Shown piece by piece: positions 18,850 through 28,759 of a stretch of DNA of 64,000 nt. Where the stretch lies: the NCBI GenBank assembly GCA_913058575.1, contig CAJXRF010000007.1:1-64000 (forward strand), in the 5' to 3' direction. The notes beneath the pieces are model-generated. The model was not told the origin of the DNA and searched no databases. It worked only from the letters and a program-made list of their open reading frames with translations. This DNA comes from an uncultured Bermanella sp. GTDB taxonomy: Bacteria; Pseudomonadota; Gammaproteobacteria; Pseudomonadales; Oceanobacteraceae. A program made the translations under genes and the position numbers. The stretch's first letter is position 1. Every line of letters starts with the position of its first letter.

Positions 18850-20703
18850 CTATTCTGCTTTCTTATAAAAAGATTTCATTTGCTGTAAAGCTTTAAGTGC
18901 TGACTTAGGGTCTAATTTTACATCTGGATCCAGTTGATCCATGTTATTGCGGCTATCCACTAACCCAATGGGGTTTTGAATAAACCCACCCTTCTCTGTT
19001 ACAAACGCGTAATTGTAATAGCTGGCCATTACCTGTACATCTCTTGAGTGTTCTGAAAATAAAGATTCGCCATTACTGAATTCCTCAATAGGGTTTGTAC
19101 AACCAAGGGCGTCTTTTAATAGTGTTGGTGCTACATCAATGCTGGCGGTTCTATGCTCAAACGCTTTGGCTTTTTTCCCTGGCCAGTGAATAATTAAAGG
19201 TACGTGAGTTTGGTAGCGAGTGAAATTACTGCCATGACCAAAACGGGTTGCCTGTGTATCGCCAAACTCTTCTCCATGATCAGAGGTGATAATAAGCACA
19301 GTGTTATCCCATTGACCTTCCTTTTTAAGTGTTGCGGCTAAGTCCTCAATAAGACTGTCTATGAAAAACAAACTGTTTTTGTAGTGATTTAGGTAAGGTT
19401 CGGGATCCTTACCTTGTTTAAAATCAATCAGGCTAGGGTTTTTAGAGGGGGTGAATTTCTTAAATTCTTTAGGGTAATAATATTGATGGTGAGAAGAGTT
19501 AAAAAACATAAAACCATAAAATGGAGTGTCGTCACCCTTGCCTTTTATTAAAACCTTCATTTTAGCCAGCACGTCATAGTCTTTTTCAATGGTGTCTTTG
19601 CCCTGCCCATGGTCAATGTATTTTTTAATGGGTAAAAAACTACTGTCTGCTAATTTCATTCTAAATATGTCACCGCTAGGGTATACACCAAAATCATACC
19701 CTTCTTGCTTTAGCTCATTTAATAGAACAGGCCCACCCGCACCATTATTGGCTACAACATGTTCCATATAGGTAGGTGCCAAACCATACAGCAAAGAAAA
19801 TATTCCCTTGGTGGTGACGCTACCACTTGAAAAATGTTCTTTAAACCATTGCGAACGAGTGGCGAGGTCATAGGTGAATGGCGTTATCTCAGGGCCAAAC
19901 ATATCGCCACGCCAGCTCTCCAATACCACCATGATAATATTGGGCTTAGTATTTTCAAGAGAGCACTGCATTTCATTTTTAGGGTAATAAATGTTCGACT
20001 TAACTTTACGATTGGCGTTGTCATTATCAGCAAAACTATTGAGTAGTGGGTTTCCAGCAATGGATCGAGAGTGCAAAGGGAAATACAGCGGAATGTGGGC
20101 GCCAAGAGAGGTGATGGGCGCATAATTTTTTGCATAAGCCCAAGAATGAATAAGGTTGGCACTTAACACAGCGATAAAAATTATTACGGCGTAAATTTTC
20201 CCCAAATGCTTTAGGTGTGAGCGTACTGCTAGTTTCTTTAATACTAGCCATAAAAAGAGTAATTCAGTAGCGGTGATTAAAGCTGCGACAAAACTAAAGG
20301 TGAGATAGGTTTTAACGGAAATATCAAAGAACTCCCCACCTTCATCCGCTAGAAATGCTTCTATAAAAAACCAATTAATGTGGTAGTTATAGATCTCGTA
20401 AATAAAGTTATCGATGAAAACAAAGACCCCAAGGCTTCCGCCTAATACAGCGGTTAATAAAAGCAATGGTATTCTTAATGGCGGAATAAAGGATAAAAAG
20501 AGCGTTATAATTGCAAAAAGTAATGCGTACAGGCCCCATACGCTGGGCAGTATCGCTAACTGATAATATATGTCTAAGCTATTGGCAGCCTCAGGGAAGT
20601 GCCCACTAAAGCTCGAGCTGATCAAGGTTAACAGGGCCACATTTAAGCCCAGCAGCAAGCCCACCGACCTATTTACAAACCAAACTTTCTTTAAGTATTG
20701 CAA
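18850..20703 (-). CDS. YejM/PbgA/LapC-like inner-membrane protein with sulfatase/alkaline-phosphatase-fold domain
   Basis: 617 residues: five membrane helices in the first about 190 residues, then a large periplasmic domain of the sulfatase/LtaS type. Candidate metal and nucleophile residues are present: ESWRGD at about 262-267, the TTKG threonines at 297-298, and later SDHGEEFGD and RFGHGSNF. Topology and size match YejM/PbgA, which regulates LpxC proteolysis through LapB, although E. coli YejM has lost several metal ligands; here DHGE looks intact, so a phosphoglycerol or phosphoethanolamine-type transferase cannot be excluded. It is inserted between hflD and purB. Confidence 0.75.
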   Translation of the reverse strand: MQYLKKVWFVNRSVGLLLGLNVALLTLISSSFSGHFPEAANSLDIYYQLAILPSVWGLYALLFAIITLFLSFIPPLRIPLLLLTAVLGGSLGVFVFIDNFIYEIYNYHINWFFIEAFLADEGGEFFDISVKTYLTFSFVAALITATELLFLWLVLKKLAVRSHLKHLGKIYAVIIFIAVLSANLIHSWAYAKNYAPITSLGAHIPLYFPLHSRSIAGNPLLNSFADNDNANRKVKSNIYYPKNEMQCSLENTKPNIIMVVLESWRGDMFGPEITPFTYDLATRSQWFKEHFSSGSVTTKGIFSLLYGLAPTYMEHVVANNGAGGPVLLNELKQEGYDFGVYPSGDIFRMKLADSSFLPIKKYIDHGQGKDTIEKDYDVLAKMKVLIKGKGDDTPFYGFMFFNSSHHQYYYPKEFKKFTPSKNPSLIDFKQGKDPEPYLNHYKNSLFFIDSLIEDLAATLKKEGQWDNTVLIITSDHGEEFGDTQATRFGHGSNFTRYQTHVPLIIHWPGKKAKAFEHRTASIDVAPTLLKDALGCTNPIEEFSNGESLFSEHSRDVQVMASYYNYAFVTEKGGFIQNPIGLVDSRNNMDQLDPDVKLDPKSALKALQQMKSFYKKAE

Positions 20704-20831
20704 GACGCAAAGCCTACTGAATTAAACAAAAGGGCATTTTAGCCGCCCATTGTTCCAGGGTATAGGGGTAAATAACGAAAACTCTTTATCTATCAGGGGT
20801 AGTTAGCACTGCTCAATGGACTAGAATCTTG

Positions 20832-20837
20832 TATAAT
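20832..20837 (+). promoter_or_regulatory. -10 box for purB
   Basis: A consensus TATAAT about 43 bp before the purB ATG, followed by a G+C-rich CCGCGCC. The -35 at the expected distance (CTGCTC) is poor, hinting at activator or repressor control. I saw no clear PurR box. Confidence 0.45.
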
Positions 20838-20852
20838 CCGCGCCAAAATTGA

Positions 20853-22247
<1,395 letters not shown>

Positions 22248-22255
22248 AGCTCTAA

Positions 22256-22282
22256 ACTCCTGAGGAATTTTGACTCAGGAGT
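22256..22282 (+). terminator. Hairpin after purB
   Basis: Perfect 9-bp arms ACTCCTGAG (22256-22264) and CTCAGGAGT (22274-22282) with a 9-nt loop, 9 bp after the purB stop. It is followed by a C/T-rich run rather than pure T, so it may be a weak terminator. Confidence 0.55.
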
Positions 22283-22371
22283 CTCTCCCCTCCCCCCCTA
22301 ATTAAGCCAAGCAATACGGGCATTTCTTTTCGCTAATACGTAGAATACATTCATTAGATTTTTCATAGAGA

Positions 22372-23544
22372 ATGAACATGAATGTACTGGGTAAAATCAC
22401 CAAAGAAGAATTTCTAAAGGAATATTGGCAAAAAAAGCCGCTGCTTATTCGTAACGCATTTCCTGACTTTGTTAGCCCCATTGATCCAGATGACATGGCC
22501 GGCCTATCTTTAATGGAGGAGGTGGAGTCGCGCATTATCCTAGAAGACAAGGCCAATAGTGACTGGGAAGTAAAGCATGGACCGTTTTCAGATGATACTT
22601 TTTCCACCCTTCCCGAGACCGACTGGACGCTTCTAGTGCAGGCGGTTGATCAATGGGTGCCAGAGATGGCGGACATACTTGATTTATTTAGCTTTATCCC
22701 AAACTGGAGAGTAGATGATGTGATGGCCAGTTTTGCACCTGTTGGTGGTGGTGTGGGCCCACATTTTGATCACTATGATGTTTTTTTGATTCAGGGCTTG
22801 GGTCAGCGTAAATGGCAAGTAGGCCCTCAGTGCAAAGAAACTGATGAAACCGTAGAAGGGGTACCCGTAAAAATATTAAAAGAAATGCAAGTGGATGATG
22901 AGTGGACCTTAAACCCTGGTGACATGCTTTATCTCCCTCCTACCTATGCCCACAATGGTGTGGCGTTAAACGATTGCATGACTTTTTCTGTAGGATTTAG
23001 AGCCCCGAGCGAATCAGATATTCTAATGGGCTTTAGTGAATTTATGGCAAAAGAGCTGGGTAACGACAAAAGGTATACCGATCCAGGTATCAACAATGCA
23101 TCACAAACCCCTGCATTGATTGATGAGCATGCTATTAGTCGAATCAGTCAAATTGTTCGTGAAAATCTATCTAAAAAAGGGGCTTTAGAGCAATGGATCG
23201 CAGAGTTTATGACTGAAAGCAAATATGAGGGGCTGCACGAGCCCCTAGAGGACGAATTAGACTGGGAGGATATTGAGCCTCTTCTTAATGAGGATGAAGT
23301 CATCACCCATAACGAGACAAGTCGCTGGGCATATTACGTTTTGGAGGACTCAATTCGCCTCACCATCAATGGAGTGGCTATATTAATTGAGCAAACCGAA
23401 GCTAATCAAAAGCTCGCAGCGACGCTTTCCAACCAACGCCATACCTCTTTAATCGACATTAGGGCTCTATTGGCTCACAAAGAATGCCAGGAATTACTGC
23501 TAAACTTATTTAATGGCAATCACCTATACTTTAGTGAAAGTTAA
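22372..23544 (+). CDS. roxA: 50S ribosomal protein L16 arginine hydroxylase RoxA (YcfD), JmjC-type
   Basis: 390 residues, Fe(II)/2-oxoglutarate-dependent oxygenase. The cupin/JmjC core shows GGGVGPHFDHYDVF with the His-x-Asp iron ligands (near 124-126) and a distal His in LPPTYAHNG; the following winged-helix C-terminal region resembles YcfD. It hydroxylates an arginine of ribosomal protein L16. The N-terminal KPLLIRNAFPDF matches the family. Two adjacent ATGs (22372, 22378) are possible starts. Confidence 0.92.
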   Translation: MNMNVLGKITKEEFLKEYWQKKPLLIRNAFPDFVSPIDPDDMAGLSLMEEVESRIILEDKANSDWEVKHGPFSDDTFSTLPETDWTLLVQAVDQWVPEMADILDLFSFIPNWRVDDVMASFAPVGGGVGPHFDHYDVFLIQGLGQRKWQVGPQCKETDETVEGVPVKILKEMQVDDEWTLNPGDMLYLPPTYAHNGVALNDCMTFSVGFRAPSESDILMGFSEFMAKELGNDKRYTDPGINNASQTPALIDEHAISRISQIVRENLSKKGALEQWIAEFMTESKYEGLHEPLEDELDWEDIEPLLNEDEVITHNETSRWAYYVLEDSIRLTINGVAILIEQTEANQKLAATLSNQRHTSLIDIRALLAHKECQELLLNLFNGNHLYFSES

Positions 23545-23557
23545 TTAAGGATATTTT

Positions 23558-24475
23558 ATGACCAGCTCTCGAGTGACTAACGTAACCTGGGTAAAAGAGC
23601 GAATTGTGCTCAGGGAAATTAGAGAGCAGGTTTTTATTAATGAACAGAATGTCCCTGTAGAGCTTGAGTGGGATGGTTTAGATGAACAATGTGAGCATTT
23701 TTTAGCTTATGTAGACAATGAAATAGCAGGCTGTGCACGCTTATTAAACGGCAATAAGATTGGCCGCATGGCCGTTTTAAAGAAGTTTCGTAAGCAGGGT
23801 GTCGGATTCAAGTTATTGGAGTGTATCAAACGTTACGCCTCCCAAAAGCGAATCACAAAACTATCATTAAGTGCGCAGTGCCATGCTTATGCATTTTATC
23901 AAAATGCAGGGTTTCATGCCTGCTCTACCCCTTATTTAGAGGCTGGCATCAACCATATTGATATGGACTGCAGAGTACTAAGTCAGCACGACGGGCTATC
24001 GCAATTTAAATTTAAACAAGACTCAAAAACTTATTACAGCAACGATAGTCTCGTAACCAAAGGCTACTTGGAGTTAATGCTTAGCCAGAGCCGTCATTCT
24101 GTAATTATATGTGCTAACAACCTATCTCTGGATATTTACAAGCAGCCTGAAATTATTCAAAGAATTAAAGCCTTAGCTAAGCAAAATCGACATTTCAAAC
24201 TTCAATTGCTTATCAGTCAGTATCACCCTACACATAATGACCACCCTCTTTTAAGGTTGATATCGCGTCTACCCACATTTTGTGAAATAAGAGTTCATCC
24301 AGAGCCTCTTCAAGATCAAATAATTTTTGACCAATCTGCAAGTATTGAGCTTCACCAAACAGAGGCAAAGATTAGCTTTTACAATAAGGCGAGCATCGAT
24401 CATTTTTTGGTTGGCTTTCATCGCACCTGGGAGCGTGCAAAAAATCCTGCAAGTGCCAGACGCTTGGCAATTTAG
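23558..24475 (+). CDS. GNAT acetyltransferase fused to an uncharacterised C-terminal domain
   Basis: 305 residues. Residues 1-140 form a GNAT domain: REIREQVFINEQNVP, GCARLL, IGRMAVLKKFRKQGVG (acetyl-CoA P-loop) and AFYQNAGF. Residues about 145-305 form a second domain (VIICANNLSLDIYKQPEII to FHRTWERAKNP) that looks like an alpha/beta domain reminiscent of PLD-type folds without HKD motifs; I recall this fusion in other gammaproteobacteria but the domain name was not checked. 13 bp after roxA, so probably cotranscribed. Substrate unknown. Confidence 0.75.
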   Translation: MTSSRVTNVTWVKERIVLREIREQVFINEQNVPVELEWDGLDEQCEHFLAYVDNEIAGCARLLNGNKIGRMAVLKKFRKQGVGFKLLECIKRYASQKRITKLSLSAQCHAYAFYQNAGFHACSTPYLEAGINHIDMDCRVLSQHDGLSQFKFKQDSKTYYSNDSLVTKGYLELMLSQSRHSVIICANNLSLDIYKQPEIIQRIKALAKQNRHFKLQLLISQYHPTHNDHPLLRLISRLPTFCEIRVHPEPLQDQIIFDQSASIELHQTEAKISFYNKASIDHFLVGFHRTWERAKNPASARRLAI

Positions 24476-24489
24476 AGAGCTTGGTAAAT

Positions 24490-25050
24490 ATGCATTGTAT
24501 GATTAGGGCTCTATCCTTTTTTCCTCAAGCTGCTCTGGTCACGCTTTTAGCTTTTCTTTGTGGGTGTGACGCACCTCAATCGCAAACTCTAGTAACACTG
24601 CATCACATACAAGCTGAGACGCTAAAAAGCGCGCTTTCTGAATCTCTGGGGCCTGACATTAAATTCAGCATCACAGGAGATAAAATCGTAATTTTTGCAC
24701 CAATAAATAATATTGCGCCTACTCTTGAGCTATTAAAATCTTTAGATACACCGCCTGTCATTGTTAGCCTTCATTTTAGAAAGTTAAAGCAACATGACTA
24801 CTCAACTTCAGAAAATTCTCAAGAATTTTATATAAAGGAAAACAAAGAGACTAAAGTCATACTGAATAATGAAATTGTTCGCGTGGTATTTAAACGTTCA
24901 GCAGCAGATACATTTATTTTAAAGATGACCACAAAAAAGAATCAAAAAATTAATGAAGTGGTATTTGAAATTAAAGAAGGTGCTTGGAAAAGAATTCGTT
25001 TAAAAGGGTTGGAGGGGTTCCCTATGGTGAGGGTTCAATTGCAATACTAA
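24490..25050 (+). CDS. Putative lipoprotein with secretin-N-like domain
   Basis: 186 residues from the ATG at 24490, which has AGAGAG upstream. A hydrophobic leader ends in the lipobox LCGC, so the mature protein should start at Cys and be lipidated. The following 65 residues (IQAETLKSALSESLGPDIKF to LELLKSLD) have the beta-alpha-beta pattern of the N-domain found in secretins and TonB short domains; the rest is unrecognised and beta-rich. No secretin gene is nearby. It follows the GNAT gene by 14 bp and ends before a strong terminator. Function unknown. Confidence 0.6.
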   Translation: MHCMIRALSFFPQAALVTLLAFLCGCDAPQSQTLVTLHHIQAETLKSALSESLGPDIKFSITGDKIVIFAPINNIAPTLELLKSLDTPPVIVSLHFRKLKQHDYSTSENSQEFYIKENKETKVILNNEIVRVVFKRSAADTFILKMTTKKNQKINEVVFEIKEGAWKRIRLKGLEGFPMVRVQLQY

Positions 25051-25082
25051 AGTAGACGCTGATGGCACTAAATAACAGGCAT

Positions 25083-25110
25083 AAAAAAACCAGCCTAAGC
25101 TGGTTTTTTT
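25083..25110. terminator. Bidirectional terminator between lipoprotein gene and tRNA-Leu
   Basis: AAAAAAACCAGC (25083-25094), loop CTAA, GCTGGTTTTTTT (25099-25110). T-runs on both strands fit termination of the rightward lipoprotein transcript and the leftward tRNA cluster. Confidence 0.88.
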
Positions 25111-25134
25111 ACAGTAAGTAAACTTACTTTTAAT

Positions 25135-25220
25135 TGGTGCCCGAACCCAGACTCGAACTGGGACACCCATAAGGCGAGGGATTTTAAATCCCTTGTGTCT
25201 ACCGATTCCACCATTCGGGC
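25135..25220 (-). tRNA. tRNA-Leu (anticodon TAA)
   Basis: Leftward strand reads GCCCGAA at the 5' end and TTCGGGC-A-CCA at the 3' end, a perfect 7-bp acceptor with encoded CCA. The anticodon stem-loop GGGAT-TTAAA-ATCCC places TAA at the wobble-to-third positions, reading UUA/UUG. A long variable arm, as expected for Leu, and TTCGAGT for the T-loop. Last of a Gly-Cys-Leu cluster, same order as E. coli glyW-cysT-leuZ. Confidence 0.96.
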
Positions 25221-25251
25221 AGATAAAATTACTTGCGTAACACTATCTATT

Positions 25252-25325
25252 TGGAGGCGCGAGCCGGATTCGAACCGGCGTACACGGAGTTGCAGTCCGC
25301 TGCATAGCCTCTCTACCATCGCGCC
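25252..25325 (-). tRNA. tRNA-Cys (anticodon GCA)
   Basis: Leftward strand begins GGCGCGA and ends TCGCGCC-T-CCA with encoded CCA. Anticodon loop CTGCAAC in a GGA/TCC stem gives GCA. T-loop TTCGAAT. Middle gene of the Gly-Cys-Leu cluster. Confidence 0.96.
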
Positions 25326-25425
25326 TTCACATTTTAATTTGAAATCGGTTTACACCAAAAGCAACTCTTCAAATTAAAACTTAATTAGCCTTTCGAGCTA
25401 ACAACACCTTATTACTAAGATGATT

Positions 25426-25500
25426 TGGAGCGGGAAACGAGATTCGAACTCGCGACCCCAACCTTGGCAAGGTTGTGCTCTACCACTGAGCTATTCCCGC
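25426..25500 (-). tRNA. tRNA-Gly (anticodon GCC)
   Basis: Leftward strand begins GCGGGAA, has GCTCAGTGGTAGAGC as D-arm, anticodon loop TTGCCAA giving GCC, T-loop TTCGAAT, and encoded CCA. First gene of the cluster, downstream of its own promoter. Confidence 0.97.
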
Positions 25501-25536
25501 AAACTTGTTACTGGGTAACCCCAAGGAACGAGGCGT

Positions 25537-25564
25537 ATTCTAAGGGTTTCATAAAAAGAGTCAA
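25537..25564 (-). promoter_or_regulatory. Sigma70 promoter of tRNA-Gly-Cys-Leu cluster
   Basis: On the leftward strand: -35 TTGACT (25559-25564), 16-bp spacer, -10 TAGAAT (25537-25542), followed by G+C-rich ACGCCTCG, typical of stringently controlled stable-RNA promoters. The same TTGACT-N16-TA..AT layout precedes both tRNA-Ser genes in the window. Confidence 0.75.
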
Positions 25565-25602
25565 CAGTTTTTTCCCTTATTTCTTAATTACTTAGCGCAG
25601 TT

Positions 25603-26184
25603 TTAGTTATTTGTGGCACTAAGTTCAGGCCAAGCTGCAATTAGGTATGTCACCATAGACCATAGGGTTAAAATAGCAGCAAAAACCAACGACGCAATGG
25701 CAGCAATATACCAACCATCTGATGAAACAAATGCCCCCGTACCTGAAGGTTCAATTCCAAGCACGCCGGTAATAGCAAACATCTGTGCGAGTGTTTTGGC
25801 TTTACCTATGAAACTTACCGCTACATTGGCGCTTTTACCAACTTCCGCCATCCACTCCCTTAGAGCGGAAATGATGACCTCACGGGCCACAATGATCAGT
25901 GCTGGCACTGTCACCCAGAGAGTTTGATCTCGCTCCACAACAATCATTAATGACACGACTACAATCAACTTGTCTGCAACAGGATCTAAAAATGCCCCGA
26001 ACGGCGTCATTAAATTCATTTTACGAGCAAGGTAGCCATCCCAGTAATCGGTTATACAGGCTACCCAAAAAACCACTGCTGCGGCAAAGCTTGCCCAATA
26101 CACAGGCATATAAAACATCACCACCATAAGAGGAATTAATACCACTCGAATGGAAGTTAAAATATTAGGGAGATTTAACGGCAT
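25603..26184 (-). CDS. pgsA: CDP-diacylglycerol--glycerol-3-phosphate 3-phosphatidyltransferase
   Basis: 193 residues with several membrane helices. The CDP-alcohol phosphotransferase signature is complete: D-G-Y-L-A-R, eight residues, G-A-F-L-D-P-V-A-D near residues 49-72. It makes phosphatidylglycerophosphate, the first committed step to phosphatidylglycerol and cardiolipin. It follows uvrC by 41 bp and precedes the tRNA cluster, the conserved uvrY-uvrC-pgsA order. Confidence 0.96.
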   Translation of the reverse strand: MPLNLPNILTSIRVVLIPLMVVMFYMPVYWASFAAAVVFWVACITDYWDGYLARKMNLMTPFGAFLDPVADKLIVVVSLMIVVERDQTLWVTVPALIIVAREVIISALREWMAEVGKSANVAVSFIGKAKTLAQMFAITGVLGIEPSGTGAFVSSDGWYIAAIASLVFAAILTLWSMVTYLIAAWPELSATNN

Positions 26185-26225
26185 AACACCTTCGCTTTGT
26201 CTTTTTGTATCAATATTGCACTGCC

Positions 26226-28025
26226 TTACTCATGCAGTGCGTCGTAAATTTCTTGTGCTAAATGCTGACTTATTCCAGGCACCTTAGCAATCTCAATTAC
26301 ACTGGCTGAGCTTACCTGCCCAGCATCGCCGAAGAATCTTAACAGTTCCTTTCGTCTTTTGGGACCAATACCCGCGATATCCTCAAGCGCAGAGCGGCCT
26401 CTAGATTTTGCCCGCCTTGCCCTGTGACCTGTAATCGCAAAACGATGAGATTCATCACGAATTTGTTGAATAAGGTGCAGGGCTGGCGAGGCGAGATCCA
26501 AAACAAAACTTCGCTCTTCTAATATTAGAACTTCCATCCCTGCCTTTCGAGTAACGCCCTTACTCACTCCTAATATAGGAATGTCGAGTAAATCTAATTC
26601 CTCCATGACTTTTTTAGCAACACTCACCTGCCCTTTTCCACCATCAATAAGCAGTAATTGTGGTTTTTTATCCTTAACGACTTTTTTAAAGCGACGCCTT
26701 AACGCTTGTTCCATGGCGCCATAATCATCACCTGCCACCACGCCTTCAATATTAAATTTCCGGTAATCACTTTTTAATGGGCCGTCTTGGTTAAATACCA
26801 CACAAGAAGCCACCGTTGCCTCACCATGGCTGTGACTGATATCAAAGCATTCCATTCGCAAAGGAATCTGAGGTAACGCCAAGGCTTCTTTTAATGCTAC
26901 GTACTGAGCTTTTCTGTGCTGCTTATCTTCACTTTTCAATCGTAATGCTTCGGCTGCATTATTTCTTGCGAGCTCTAGCCACCTCAAGCGATCTGAGCGA
27001 ACAGCGTGGGAGAGTTTGACAGTTTTGCCTTTTTGTCTGGTAAAAGCACTTTGAATTAGGCTAGCGTCTTGAATTTCATGAGAGGTAATTATTTCATCTG
27101 CAATTTCATGGTTTAGCACCAAATAAAACTGCGATATAAATGCAGCCAAAGCTTGTTCGCTCGTTTCATCCATATTTAGCCGAGGATAAAAGGATCGGCT
27201 GCCTAGCATTCTGCCATGGCGAACGTTGGCAACGTGCACGGCGGTAATTCCCAAACCCTGTTCTATGGCAATGATATCCACATCCCCTTGCTGGGCATCG
27301 ATAGACTGCTGCTCTTGAACTTTTCGCAAATGCTTTATTTGATCGCGAATTAAGCCAGCGCTTTCAAACTCTAAAACTTGAGAAGCTTCATCCATTTTTT
27401 GCTGAAGCTCACCTAATAGCTCTTTATTTTTTCCCAACAAGAAAAGTTCAGCATGCTGAATGTCAGCGGCGTATTCTTTTGGGGTTATTAAATTGACACA
27501 AGGGGCACTGCATCGACCAATTTGATGTTGAAGGCAGGGGCGACTGCGATTATTAAAATAACTGTCTTCACAATTTCGTAAACGAAACAGTCGATGCAGA
27601 AAACTCAGACTTTCTTTTACCGAAGAAGAGCTTGGGTAGGGACCAAAATAGCGGCCAGTCTTTTTCTTTTTGCCACGAGCATAAGCCATTAAAGGGAATT
27701 GGTGATCTGATAGATGAATATAAGGGTAGGATTTATCGTCTTTTAAGAGGATGTTATAAGGTGGTTTATTTTTTTTTATGAGATTTTGTTCAAGTAGCAG
27801 CGCTTCTGTTTCACTGCCTGTAATGCTGATTTCCACATTACAAATACGAAGCACTAAAGCTTGAGTCTTAGCATTTAAGCCTTTATTGGTAAAATAACTA
27901 GAAACTCGGTTCTTTAAATTTTTGGCCTTACCAACGTACAGCAAGCGATCTTCGCTATCGTACATGCGGTAAACCCCTGGTTTGGTTGCCAGGGTTTTTA
28001 GGAAGGGTTTTGCATCAAAACTCAT
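26226..28025 (-). CDS. uvrC: Excinuclease ABC subunit C
   Basis: 599 residues. N-terminal GIY-YIG nuclease (GVYRMYDSEDRLLYVGKAKN) for the 3' incision; a Cys cluster (CEDSYF...CLQHQIGRCSAPC) matching the proposed Fe-S ligands; UVR domain near 205-240 for UvrB contact; RNase H-like nuclease (MECFDISHSHGE) for the 5' incision; and C-terminal tandem HhH (IAGIGPKRRKELL, VPGISQHLAQEI). Nucleotide excision repair. Start 5 bp after the uvrY stop. Confidence 0.97.
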   Translation of the reverse strand: MSFDAKPFLKTLATKPGVYRMYDSEDRLLYVGKAKNLKNRVSSYFTNKGLNAKTQALVLRICNVEISITGSETEALLLEQNLIKKNKPPYNILLKDDKSYPYIHLSDHQFPLMAYARGKKKKTGRYFGPYPSSSSVKESLSFLHRLFRLRNCEDSYFNNRSRPCLQHQIGRCSAPCVNLITPKEYAADIQHAELFLLGKNKELLGELQQKMDEASQVLEFESAGLIRDQIKHLRKVQEQQSIDAQQGDVDIIAIEQGLGITAVHVANVRHGRMLGSRSFYPRLNMDETSEQALAAFISQFYLVLNHEIADEIITSHEIQDASLIQSAFTRQKGKTVKLSHAVRSDRLRWLELARNNAAEALRLKSEDKQHRKAQYVALKEALALPQIPLRMECFDISHSHGEATVASCVVFNQDGPLKSDYRKFNIEGVVAGDDYGAMEQALRRRFKKVVKDKKPQLLLIDGGKGQVSVAKKVMEELDLLDIPILGVSKGVTRKAGMEVLILEERSFVLDLASPALHLIQQIRDESHRFAITGHRARRAKSRGRSALEDIAGIGPKRRKELLRFFGDAGQVSSASVIEIAKVPGISQHLAQEIYDALHE

Positions 28026-28030
28026 ACTGA

Positions 28031-28681
28031 TTAAATTGCAGACTCGGTATCAATCATGCCATGACGAATGGCTAAGCGAGTAAGCTCCACATCGCTTGAG
28101 ATGGTTAGCTTATCAAAAATACGGTAGCGGTATGTATTAACGGTTTTAGGGCTTAGAAATAATTGATCAGAAATACTTTGCACTTTTTCACAATTGACGA
28201 TCATCATGGAAATTTGCATCTCTCGGTCTGATAAACAATCAAATGGGCAGGCTGATTCCTGGCTGTCAAACGGCTTTAATGCCATACGTTGAGCAATTTC
28301 TGGGCTAATATAGCGCTGCCCTGATTTCACCTTTAAAATGGCCATGACCATTTCTTCCGCTGTGGCCCCTTTCGTCATATAACCTGCAGCACCCGCTTGT
28401 AAAAGGCGACTGGCATAAGGGTCTTCACTGCAGGCAGTCACAGCAATAATTCTAATCTCTTCGTTTAAACGAAGCAGTTTACGAGTGGCCTCTAAGCCAC
28501 CCATGCCAGGCATGCGGATGTCCATTAAGACTACTTCAGGCTCCATTTCTCGGGCCTTTTCAATGGACTCTTCACCACTACCGGCTTCTGCGATCACATC
28601 AATCTTGTCACTATCAGACAGCAGGCTAACGATCCCCATGCGGACCAAATCGTGATCGTCTACTACCATTACTCGAATCAA
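28031..28681 (-). CDS. uvrY: Two-component response regulator UvrY/GacA
   Basis: 216 residues. Receiver domain with VVDDHD and the phospho-acceptor in VVLMDIRMPGMGG (Asp near 54), then a LuxR-type helix-turn-helix (LSDREMQISMM to SPKTVNTYRYRIFDKL). The start codon is TTG at 28681: it gives MIRVMVVDDHD, aligning with E. coli UvrY, and has GAGGT 8 nt upstream. GacA/UvrY, phosphorylated by BarA/GacS, switches on RsmY/RsmZ-type small RNAs; those are not in the window. Coupled to uvrC as in most gammaproteobacteria. Confidence 0.95.
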   Translation of the reverse strand: MIRVMVVDDHDLVRMGIVSLLSDSDKIDVIAEAGSGEESIEKAREMEPEVVLMDIRMPGMGGLEATRKLLRLNEEIRIIAVTACSEDPYASRLLQAGAAGYMTKGATAEEMVMAILKVKSGQRYISPEIAQRMALKPFDSQESACPFDCLSDREMQISMMIVNCEKVQSISDQLFLSPKTVNTYRYRIFDKLTISSDVELTRLAIRHGMIDTESAI

Positions 28682-28759
28682 GAGCTATACCTCAAAAGGC
28701 CAAACTGCCAGTTAATGCCAAAAACCCGCCCATGCTAGCAAATTGGCGAACCTAAACCA

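Noticed and set aside
25095..25377. Open frames across the tRNA-Leu and tRNA-Cys genes
   Set aside because: Both tRNAs have complete cloverleaf arms; the frames have no protein similarity.
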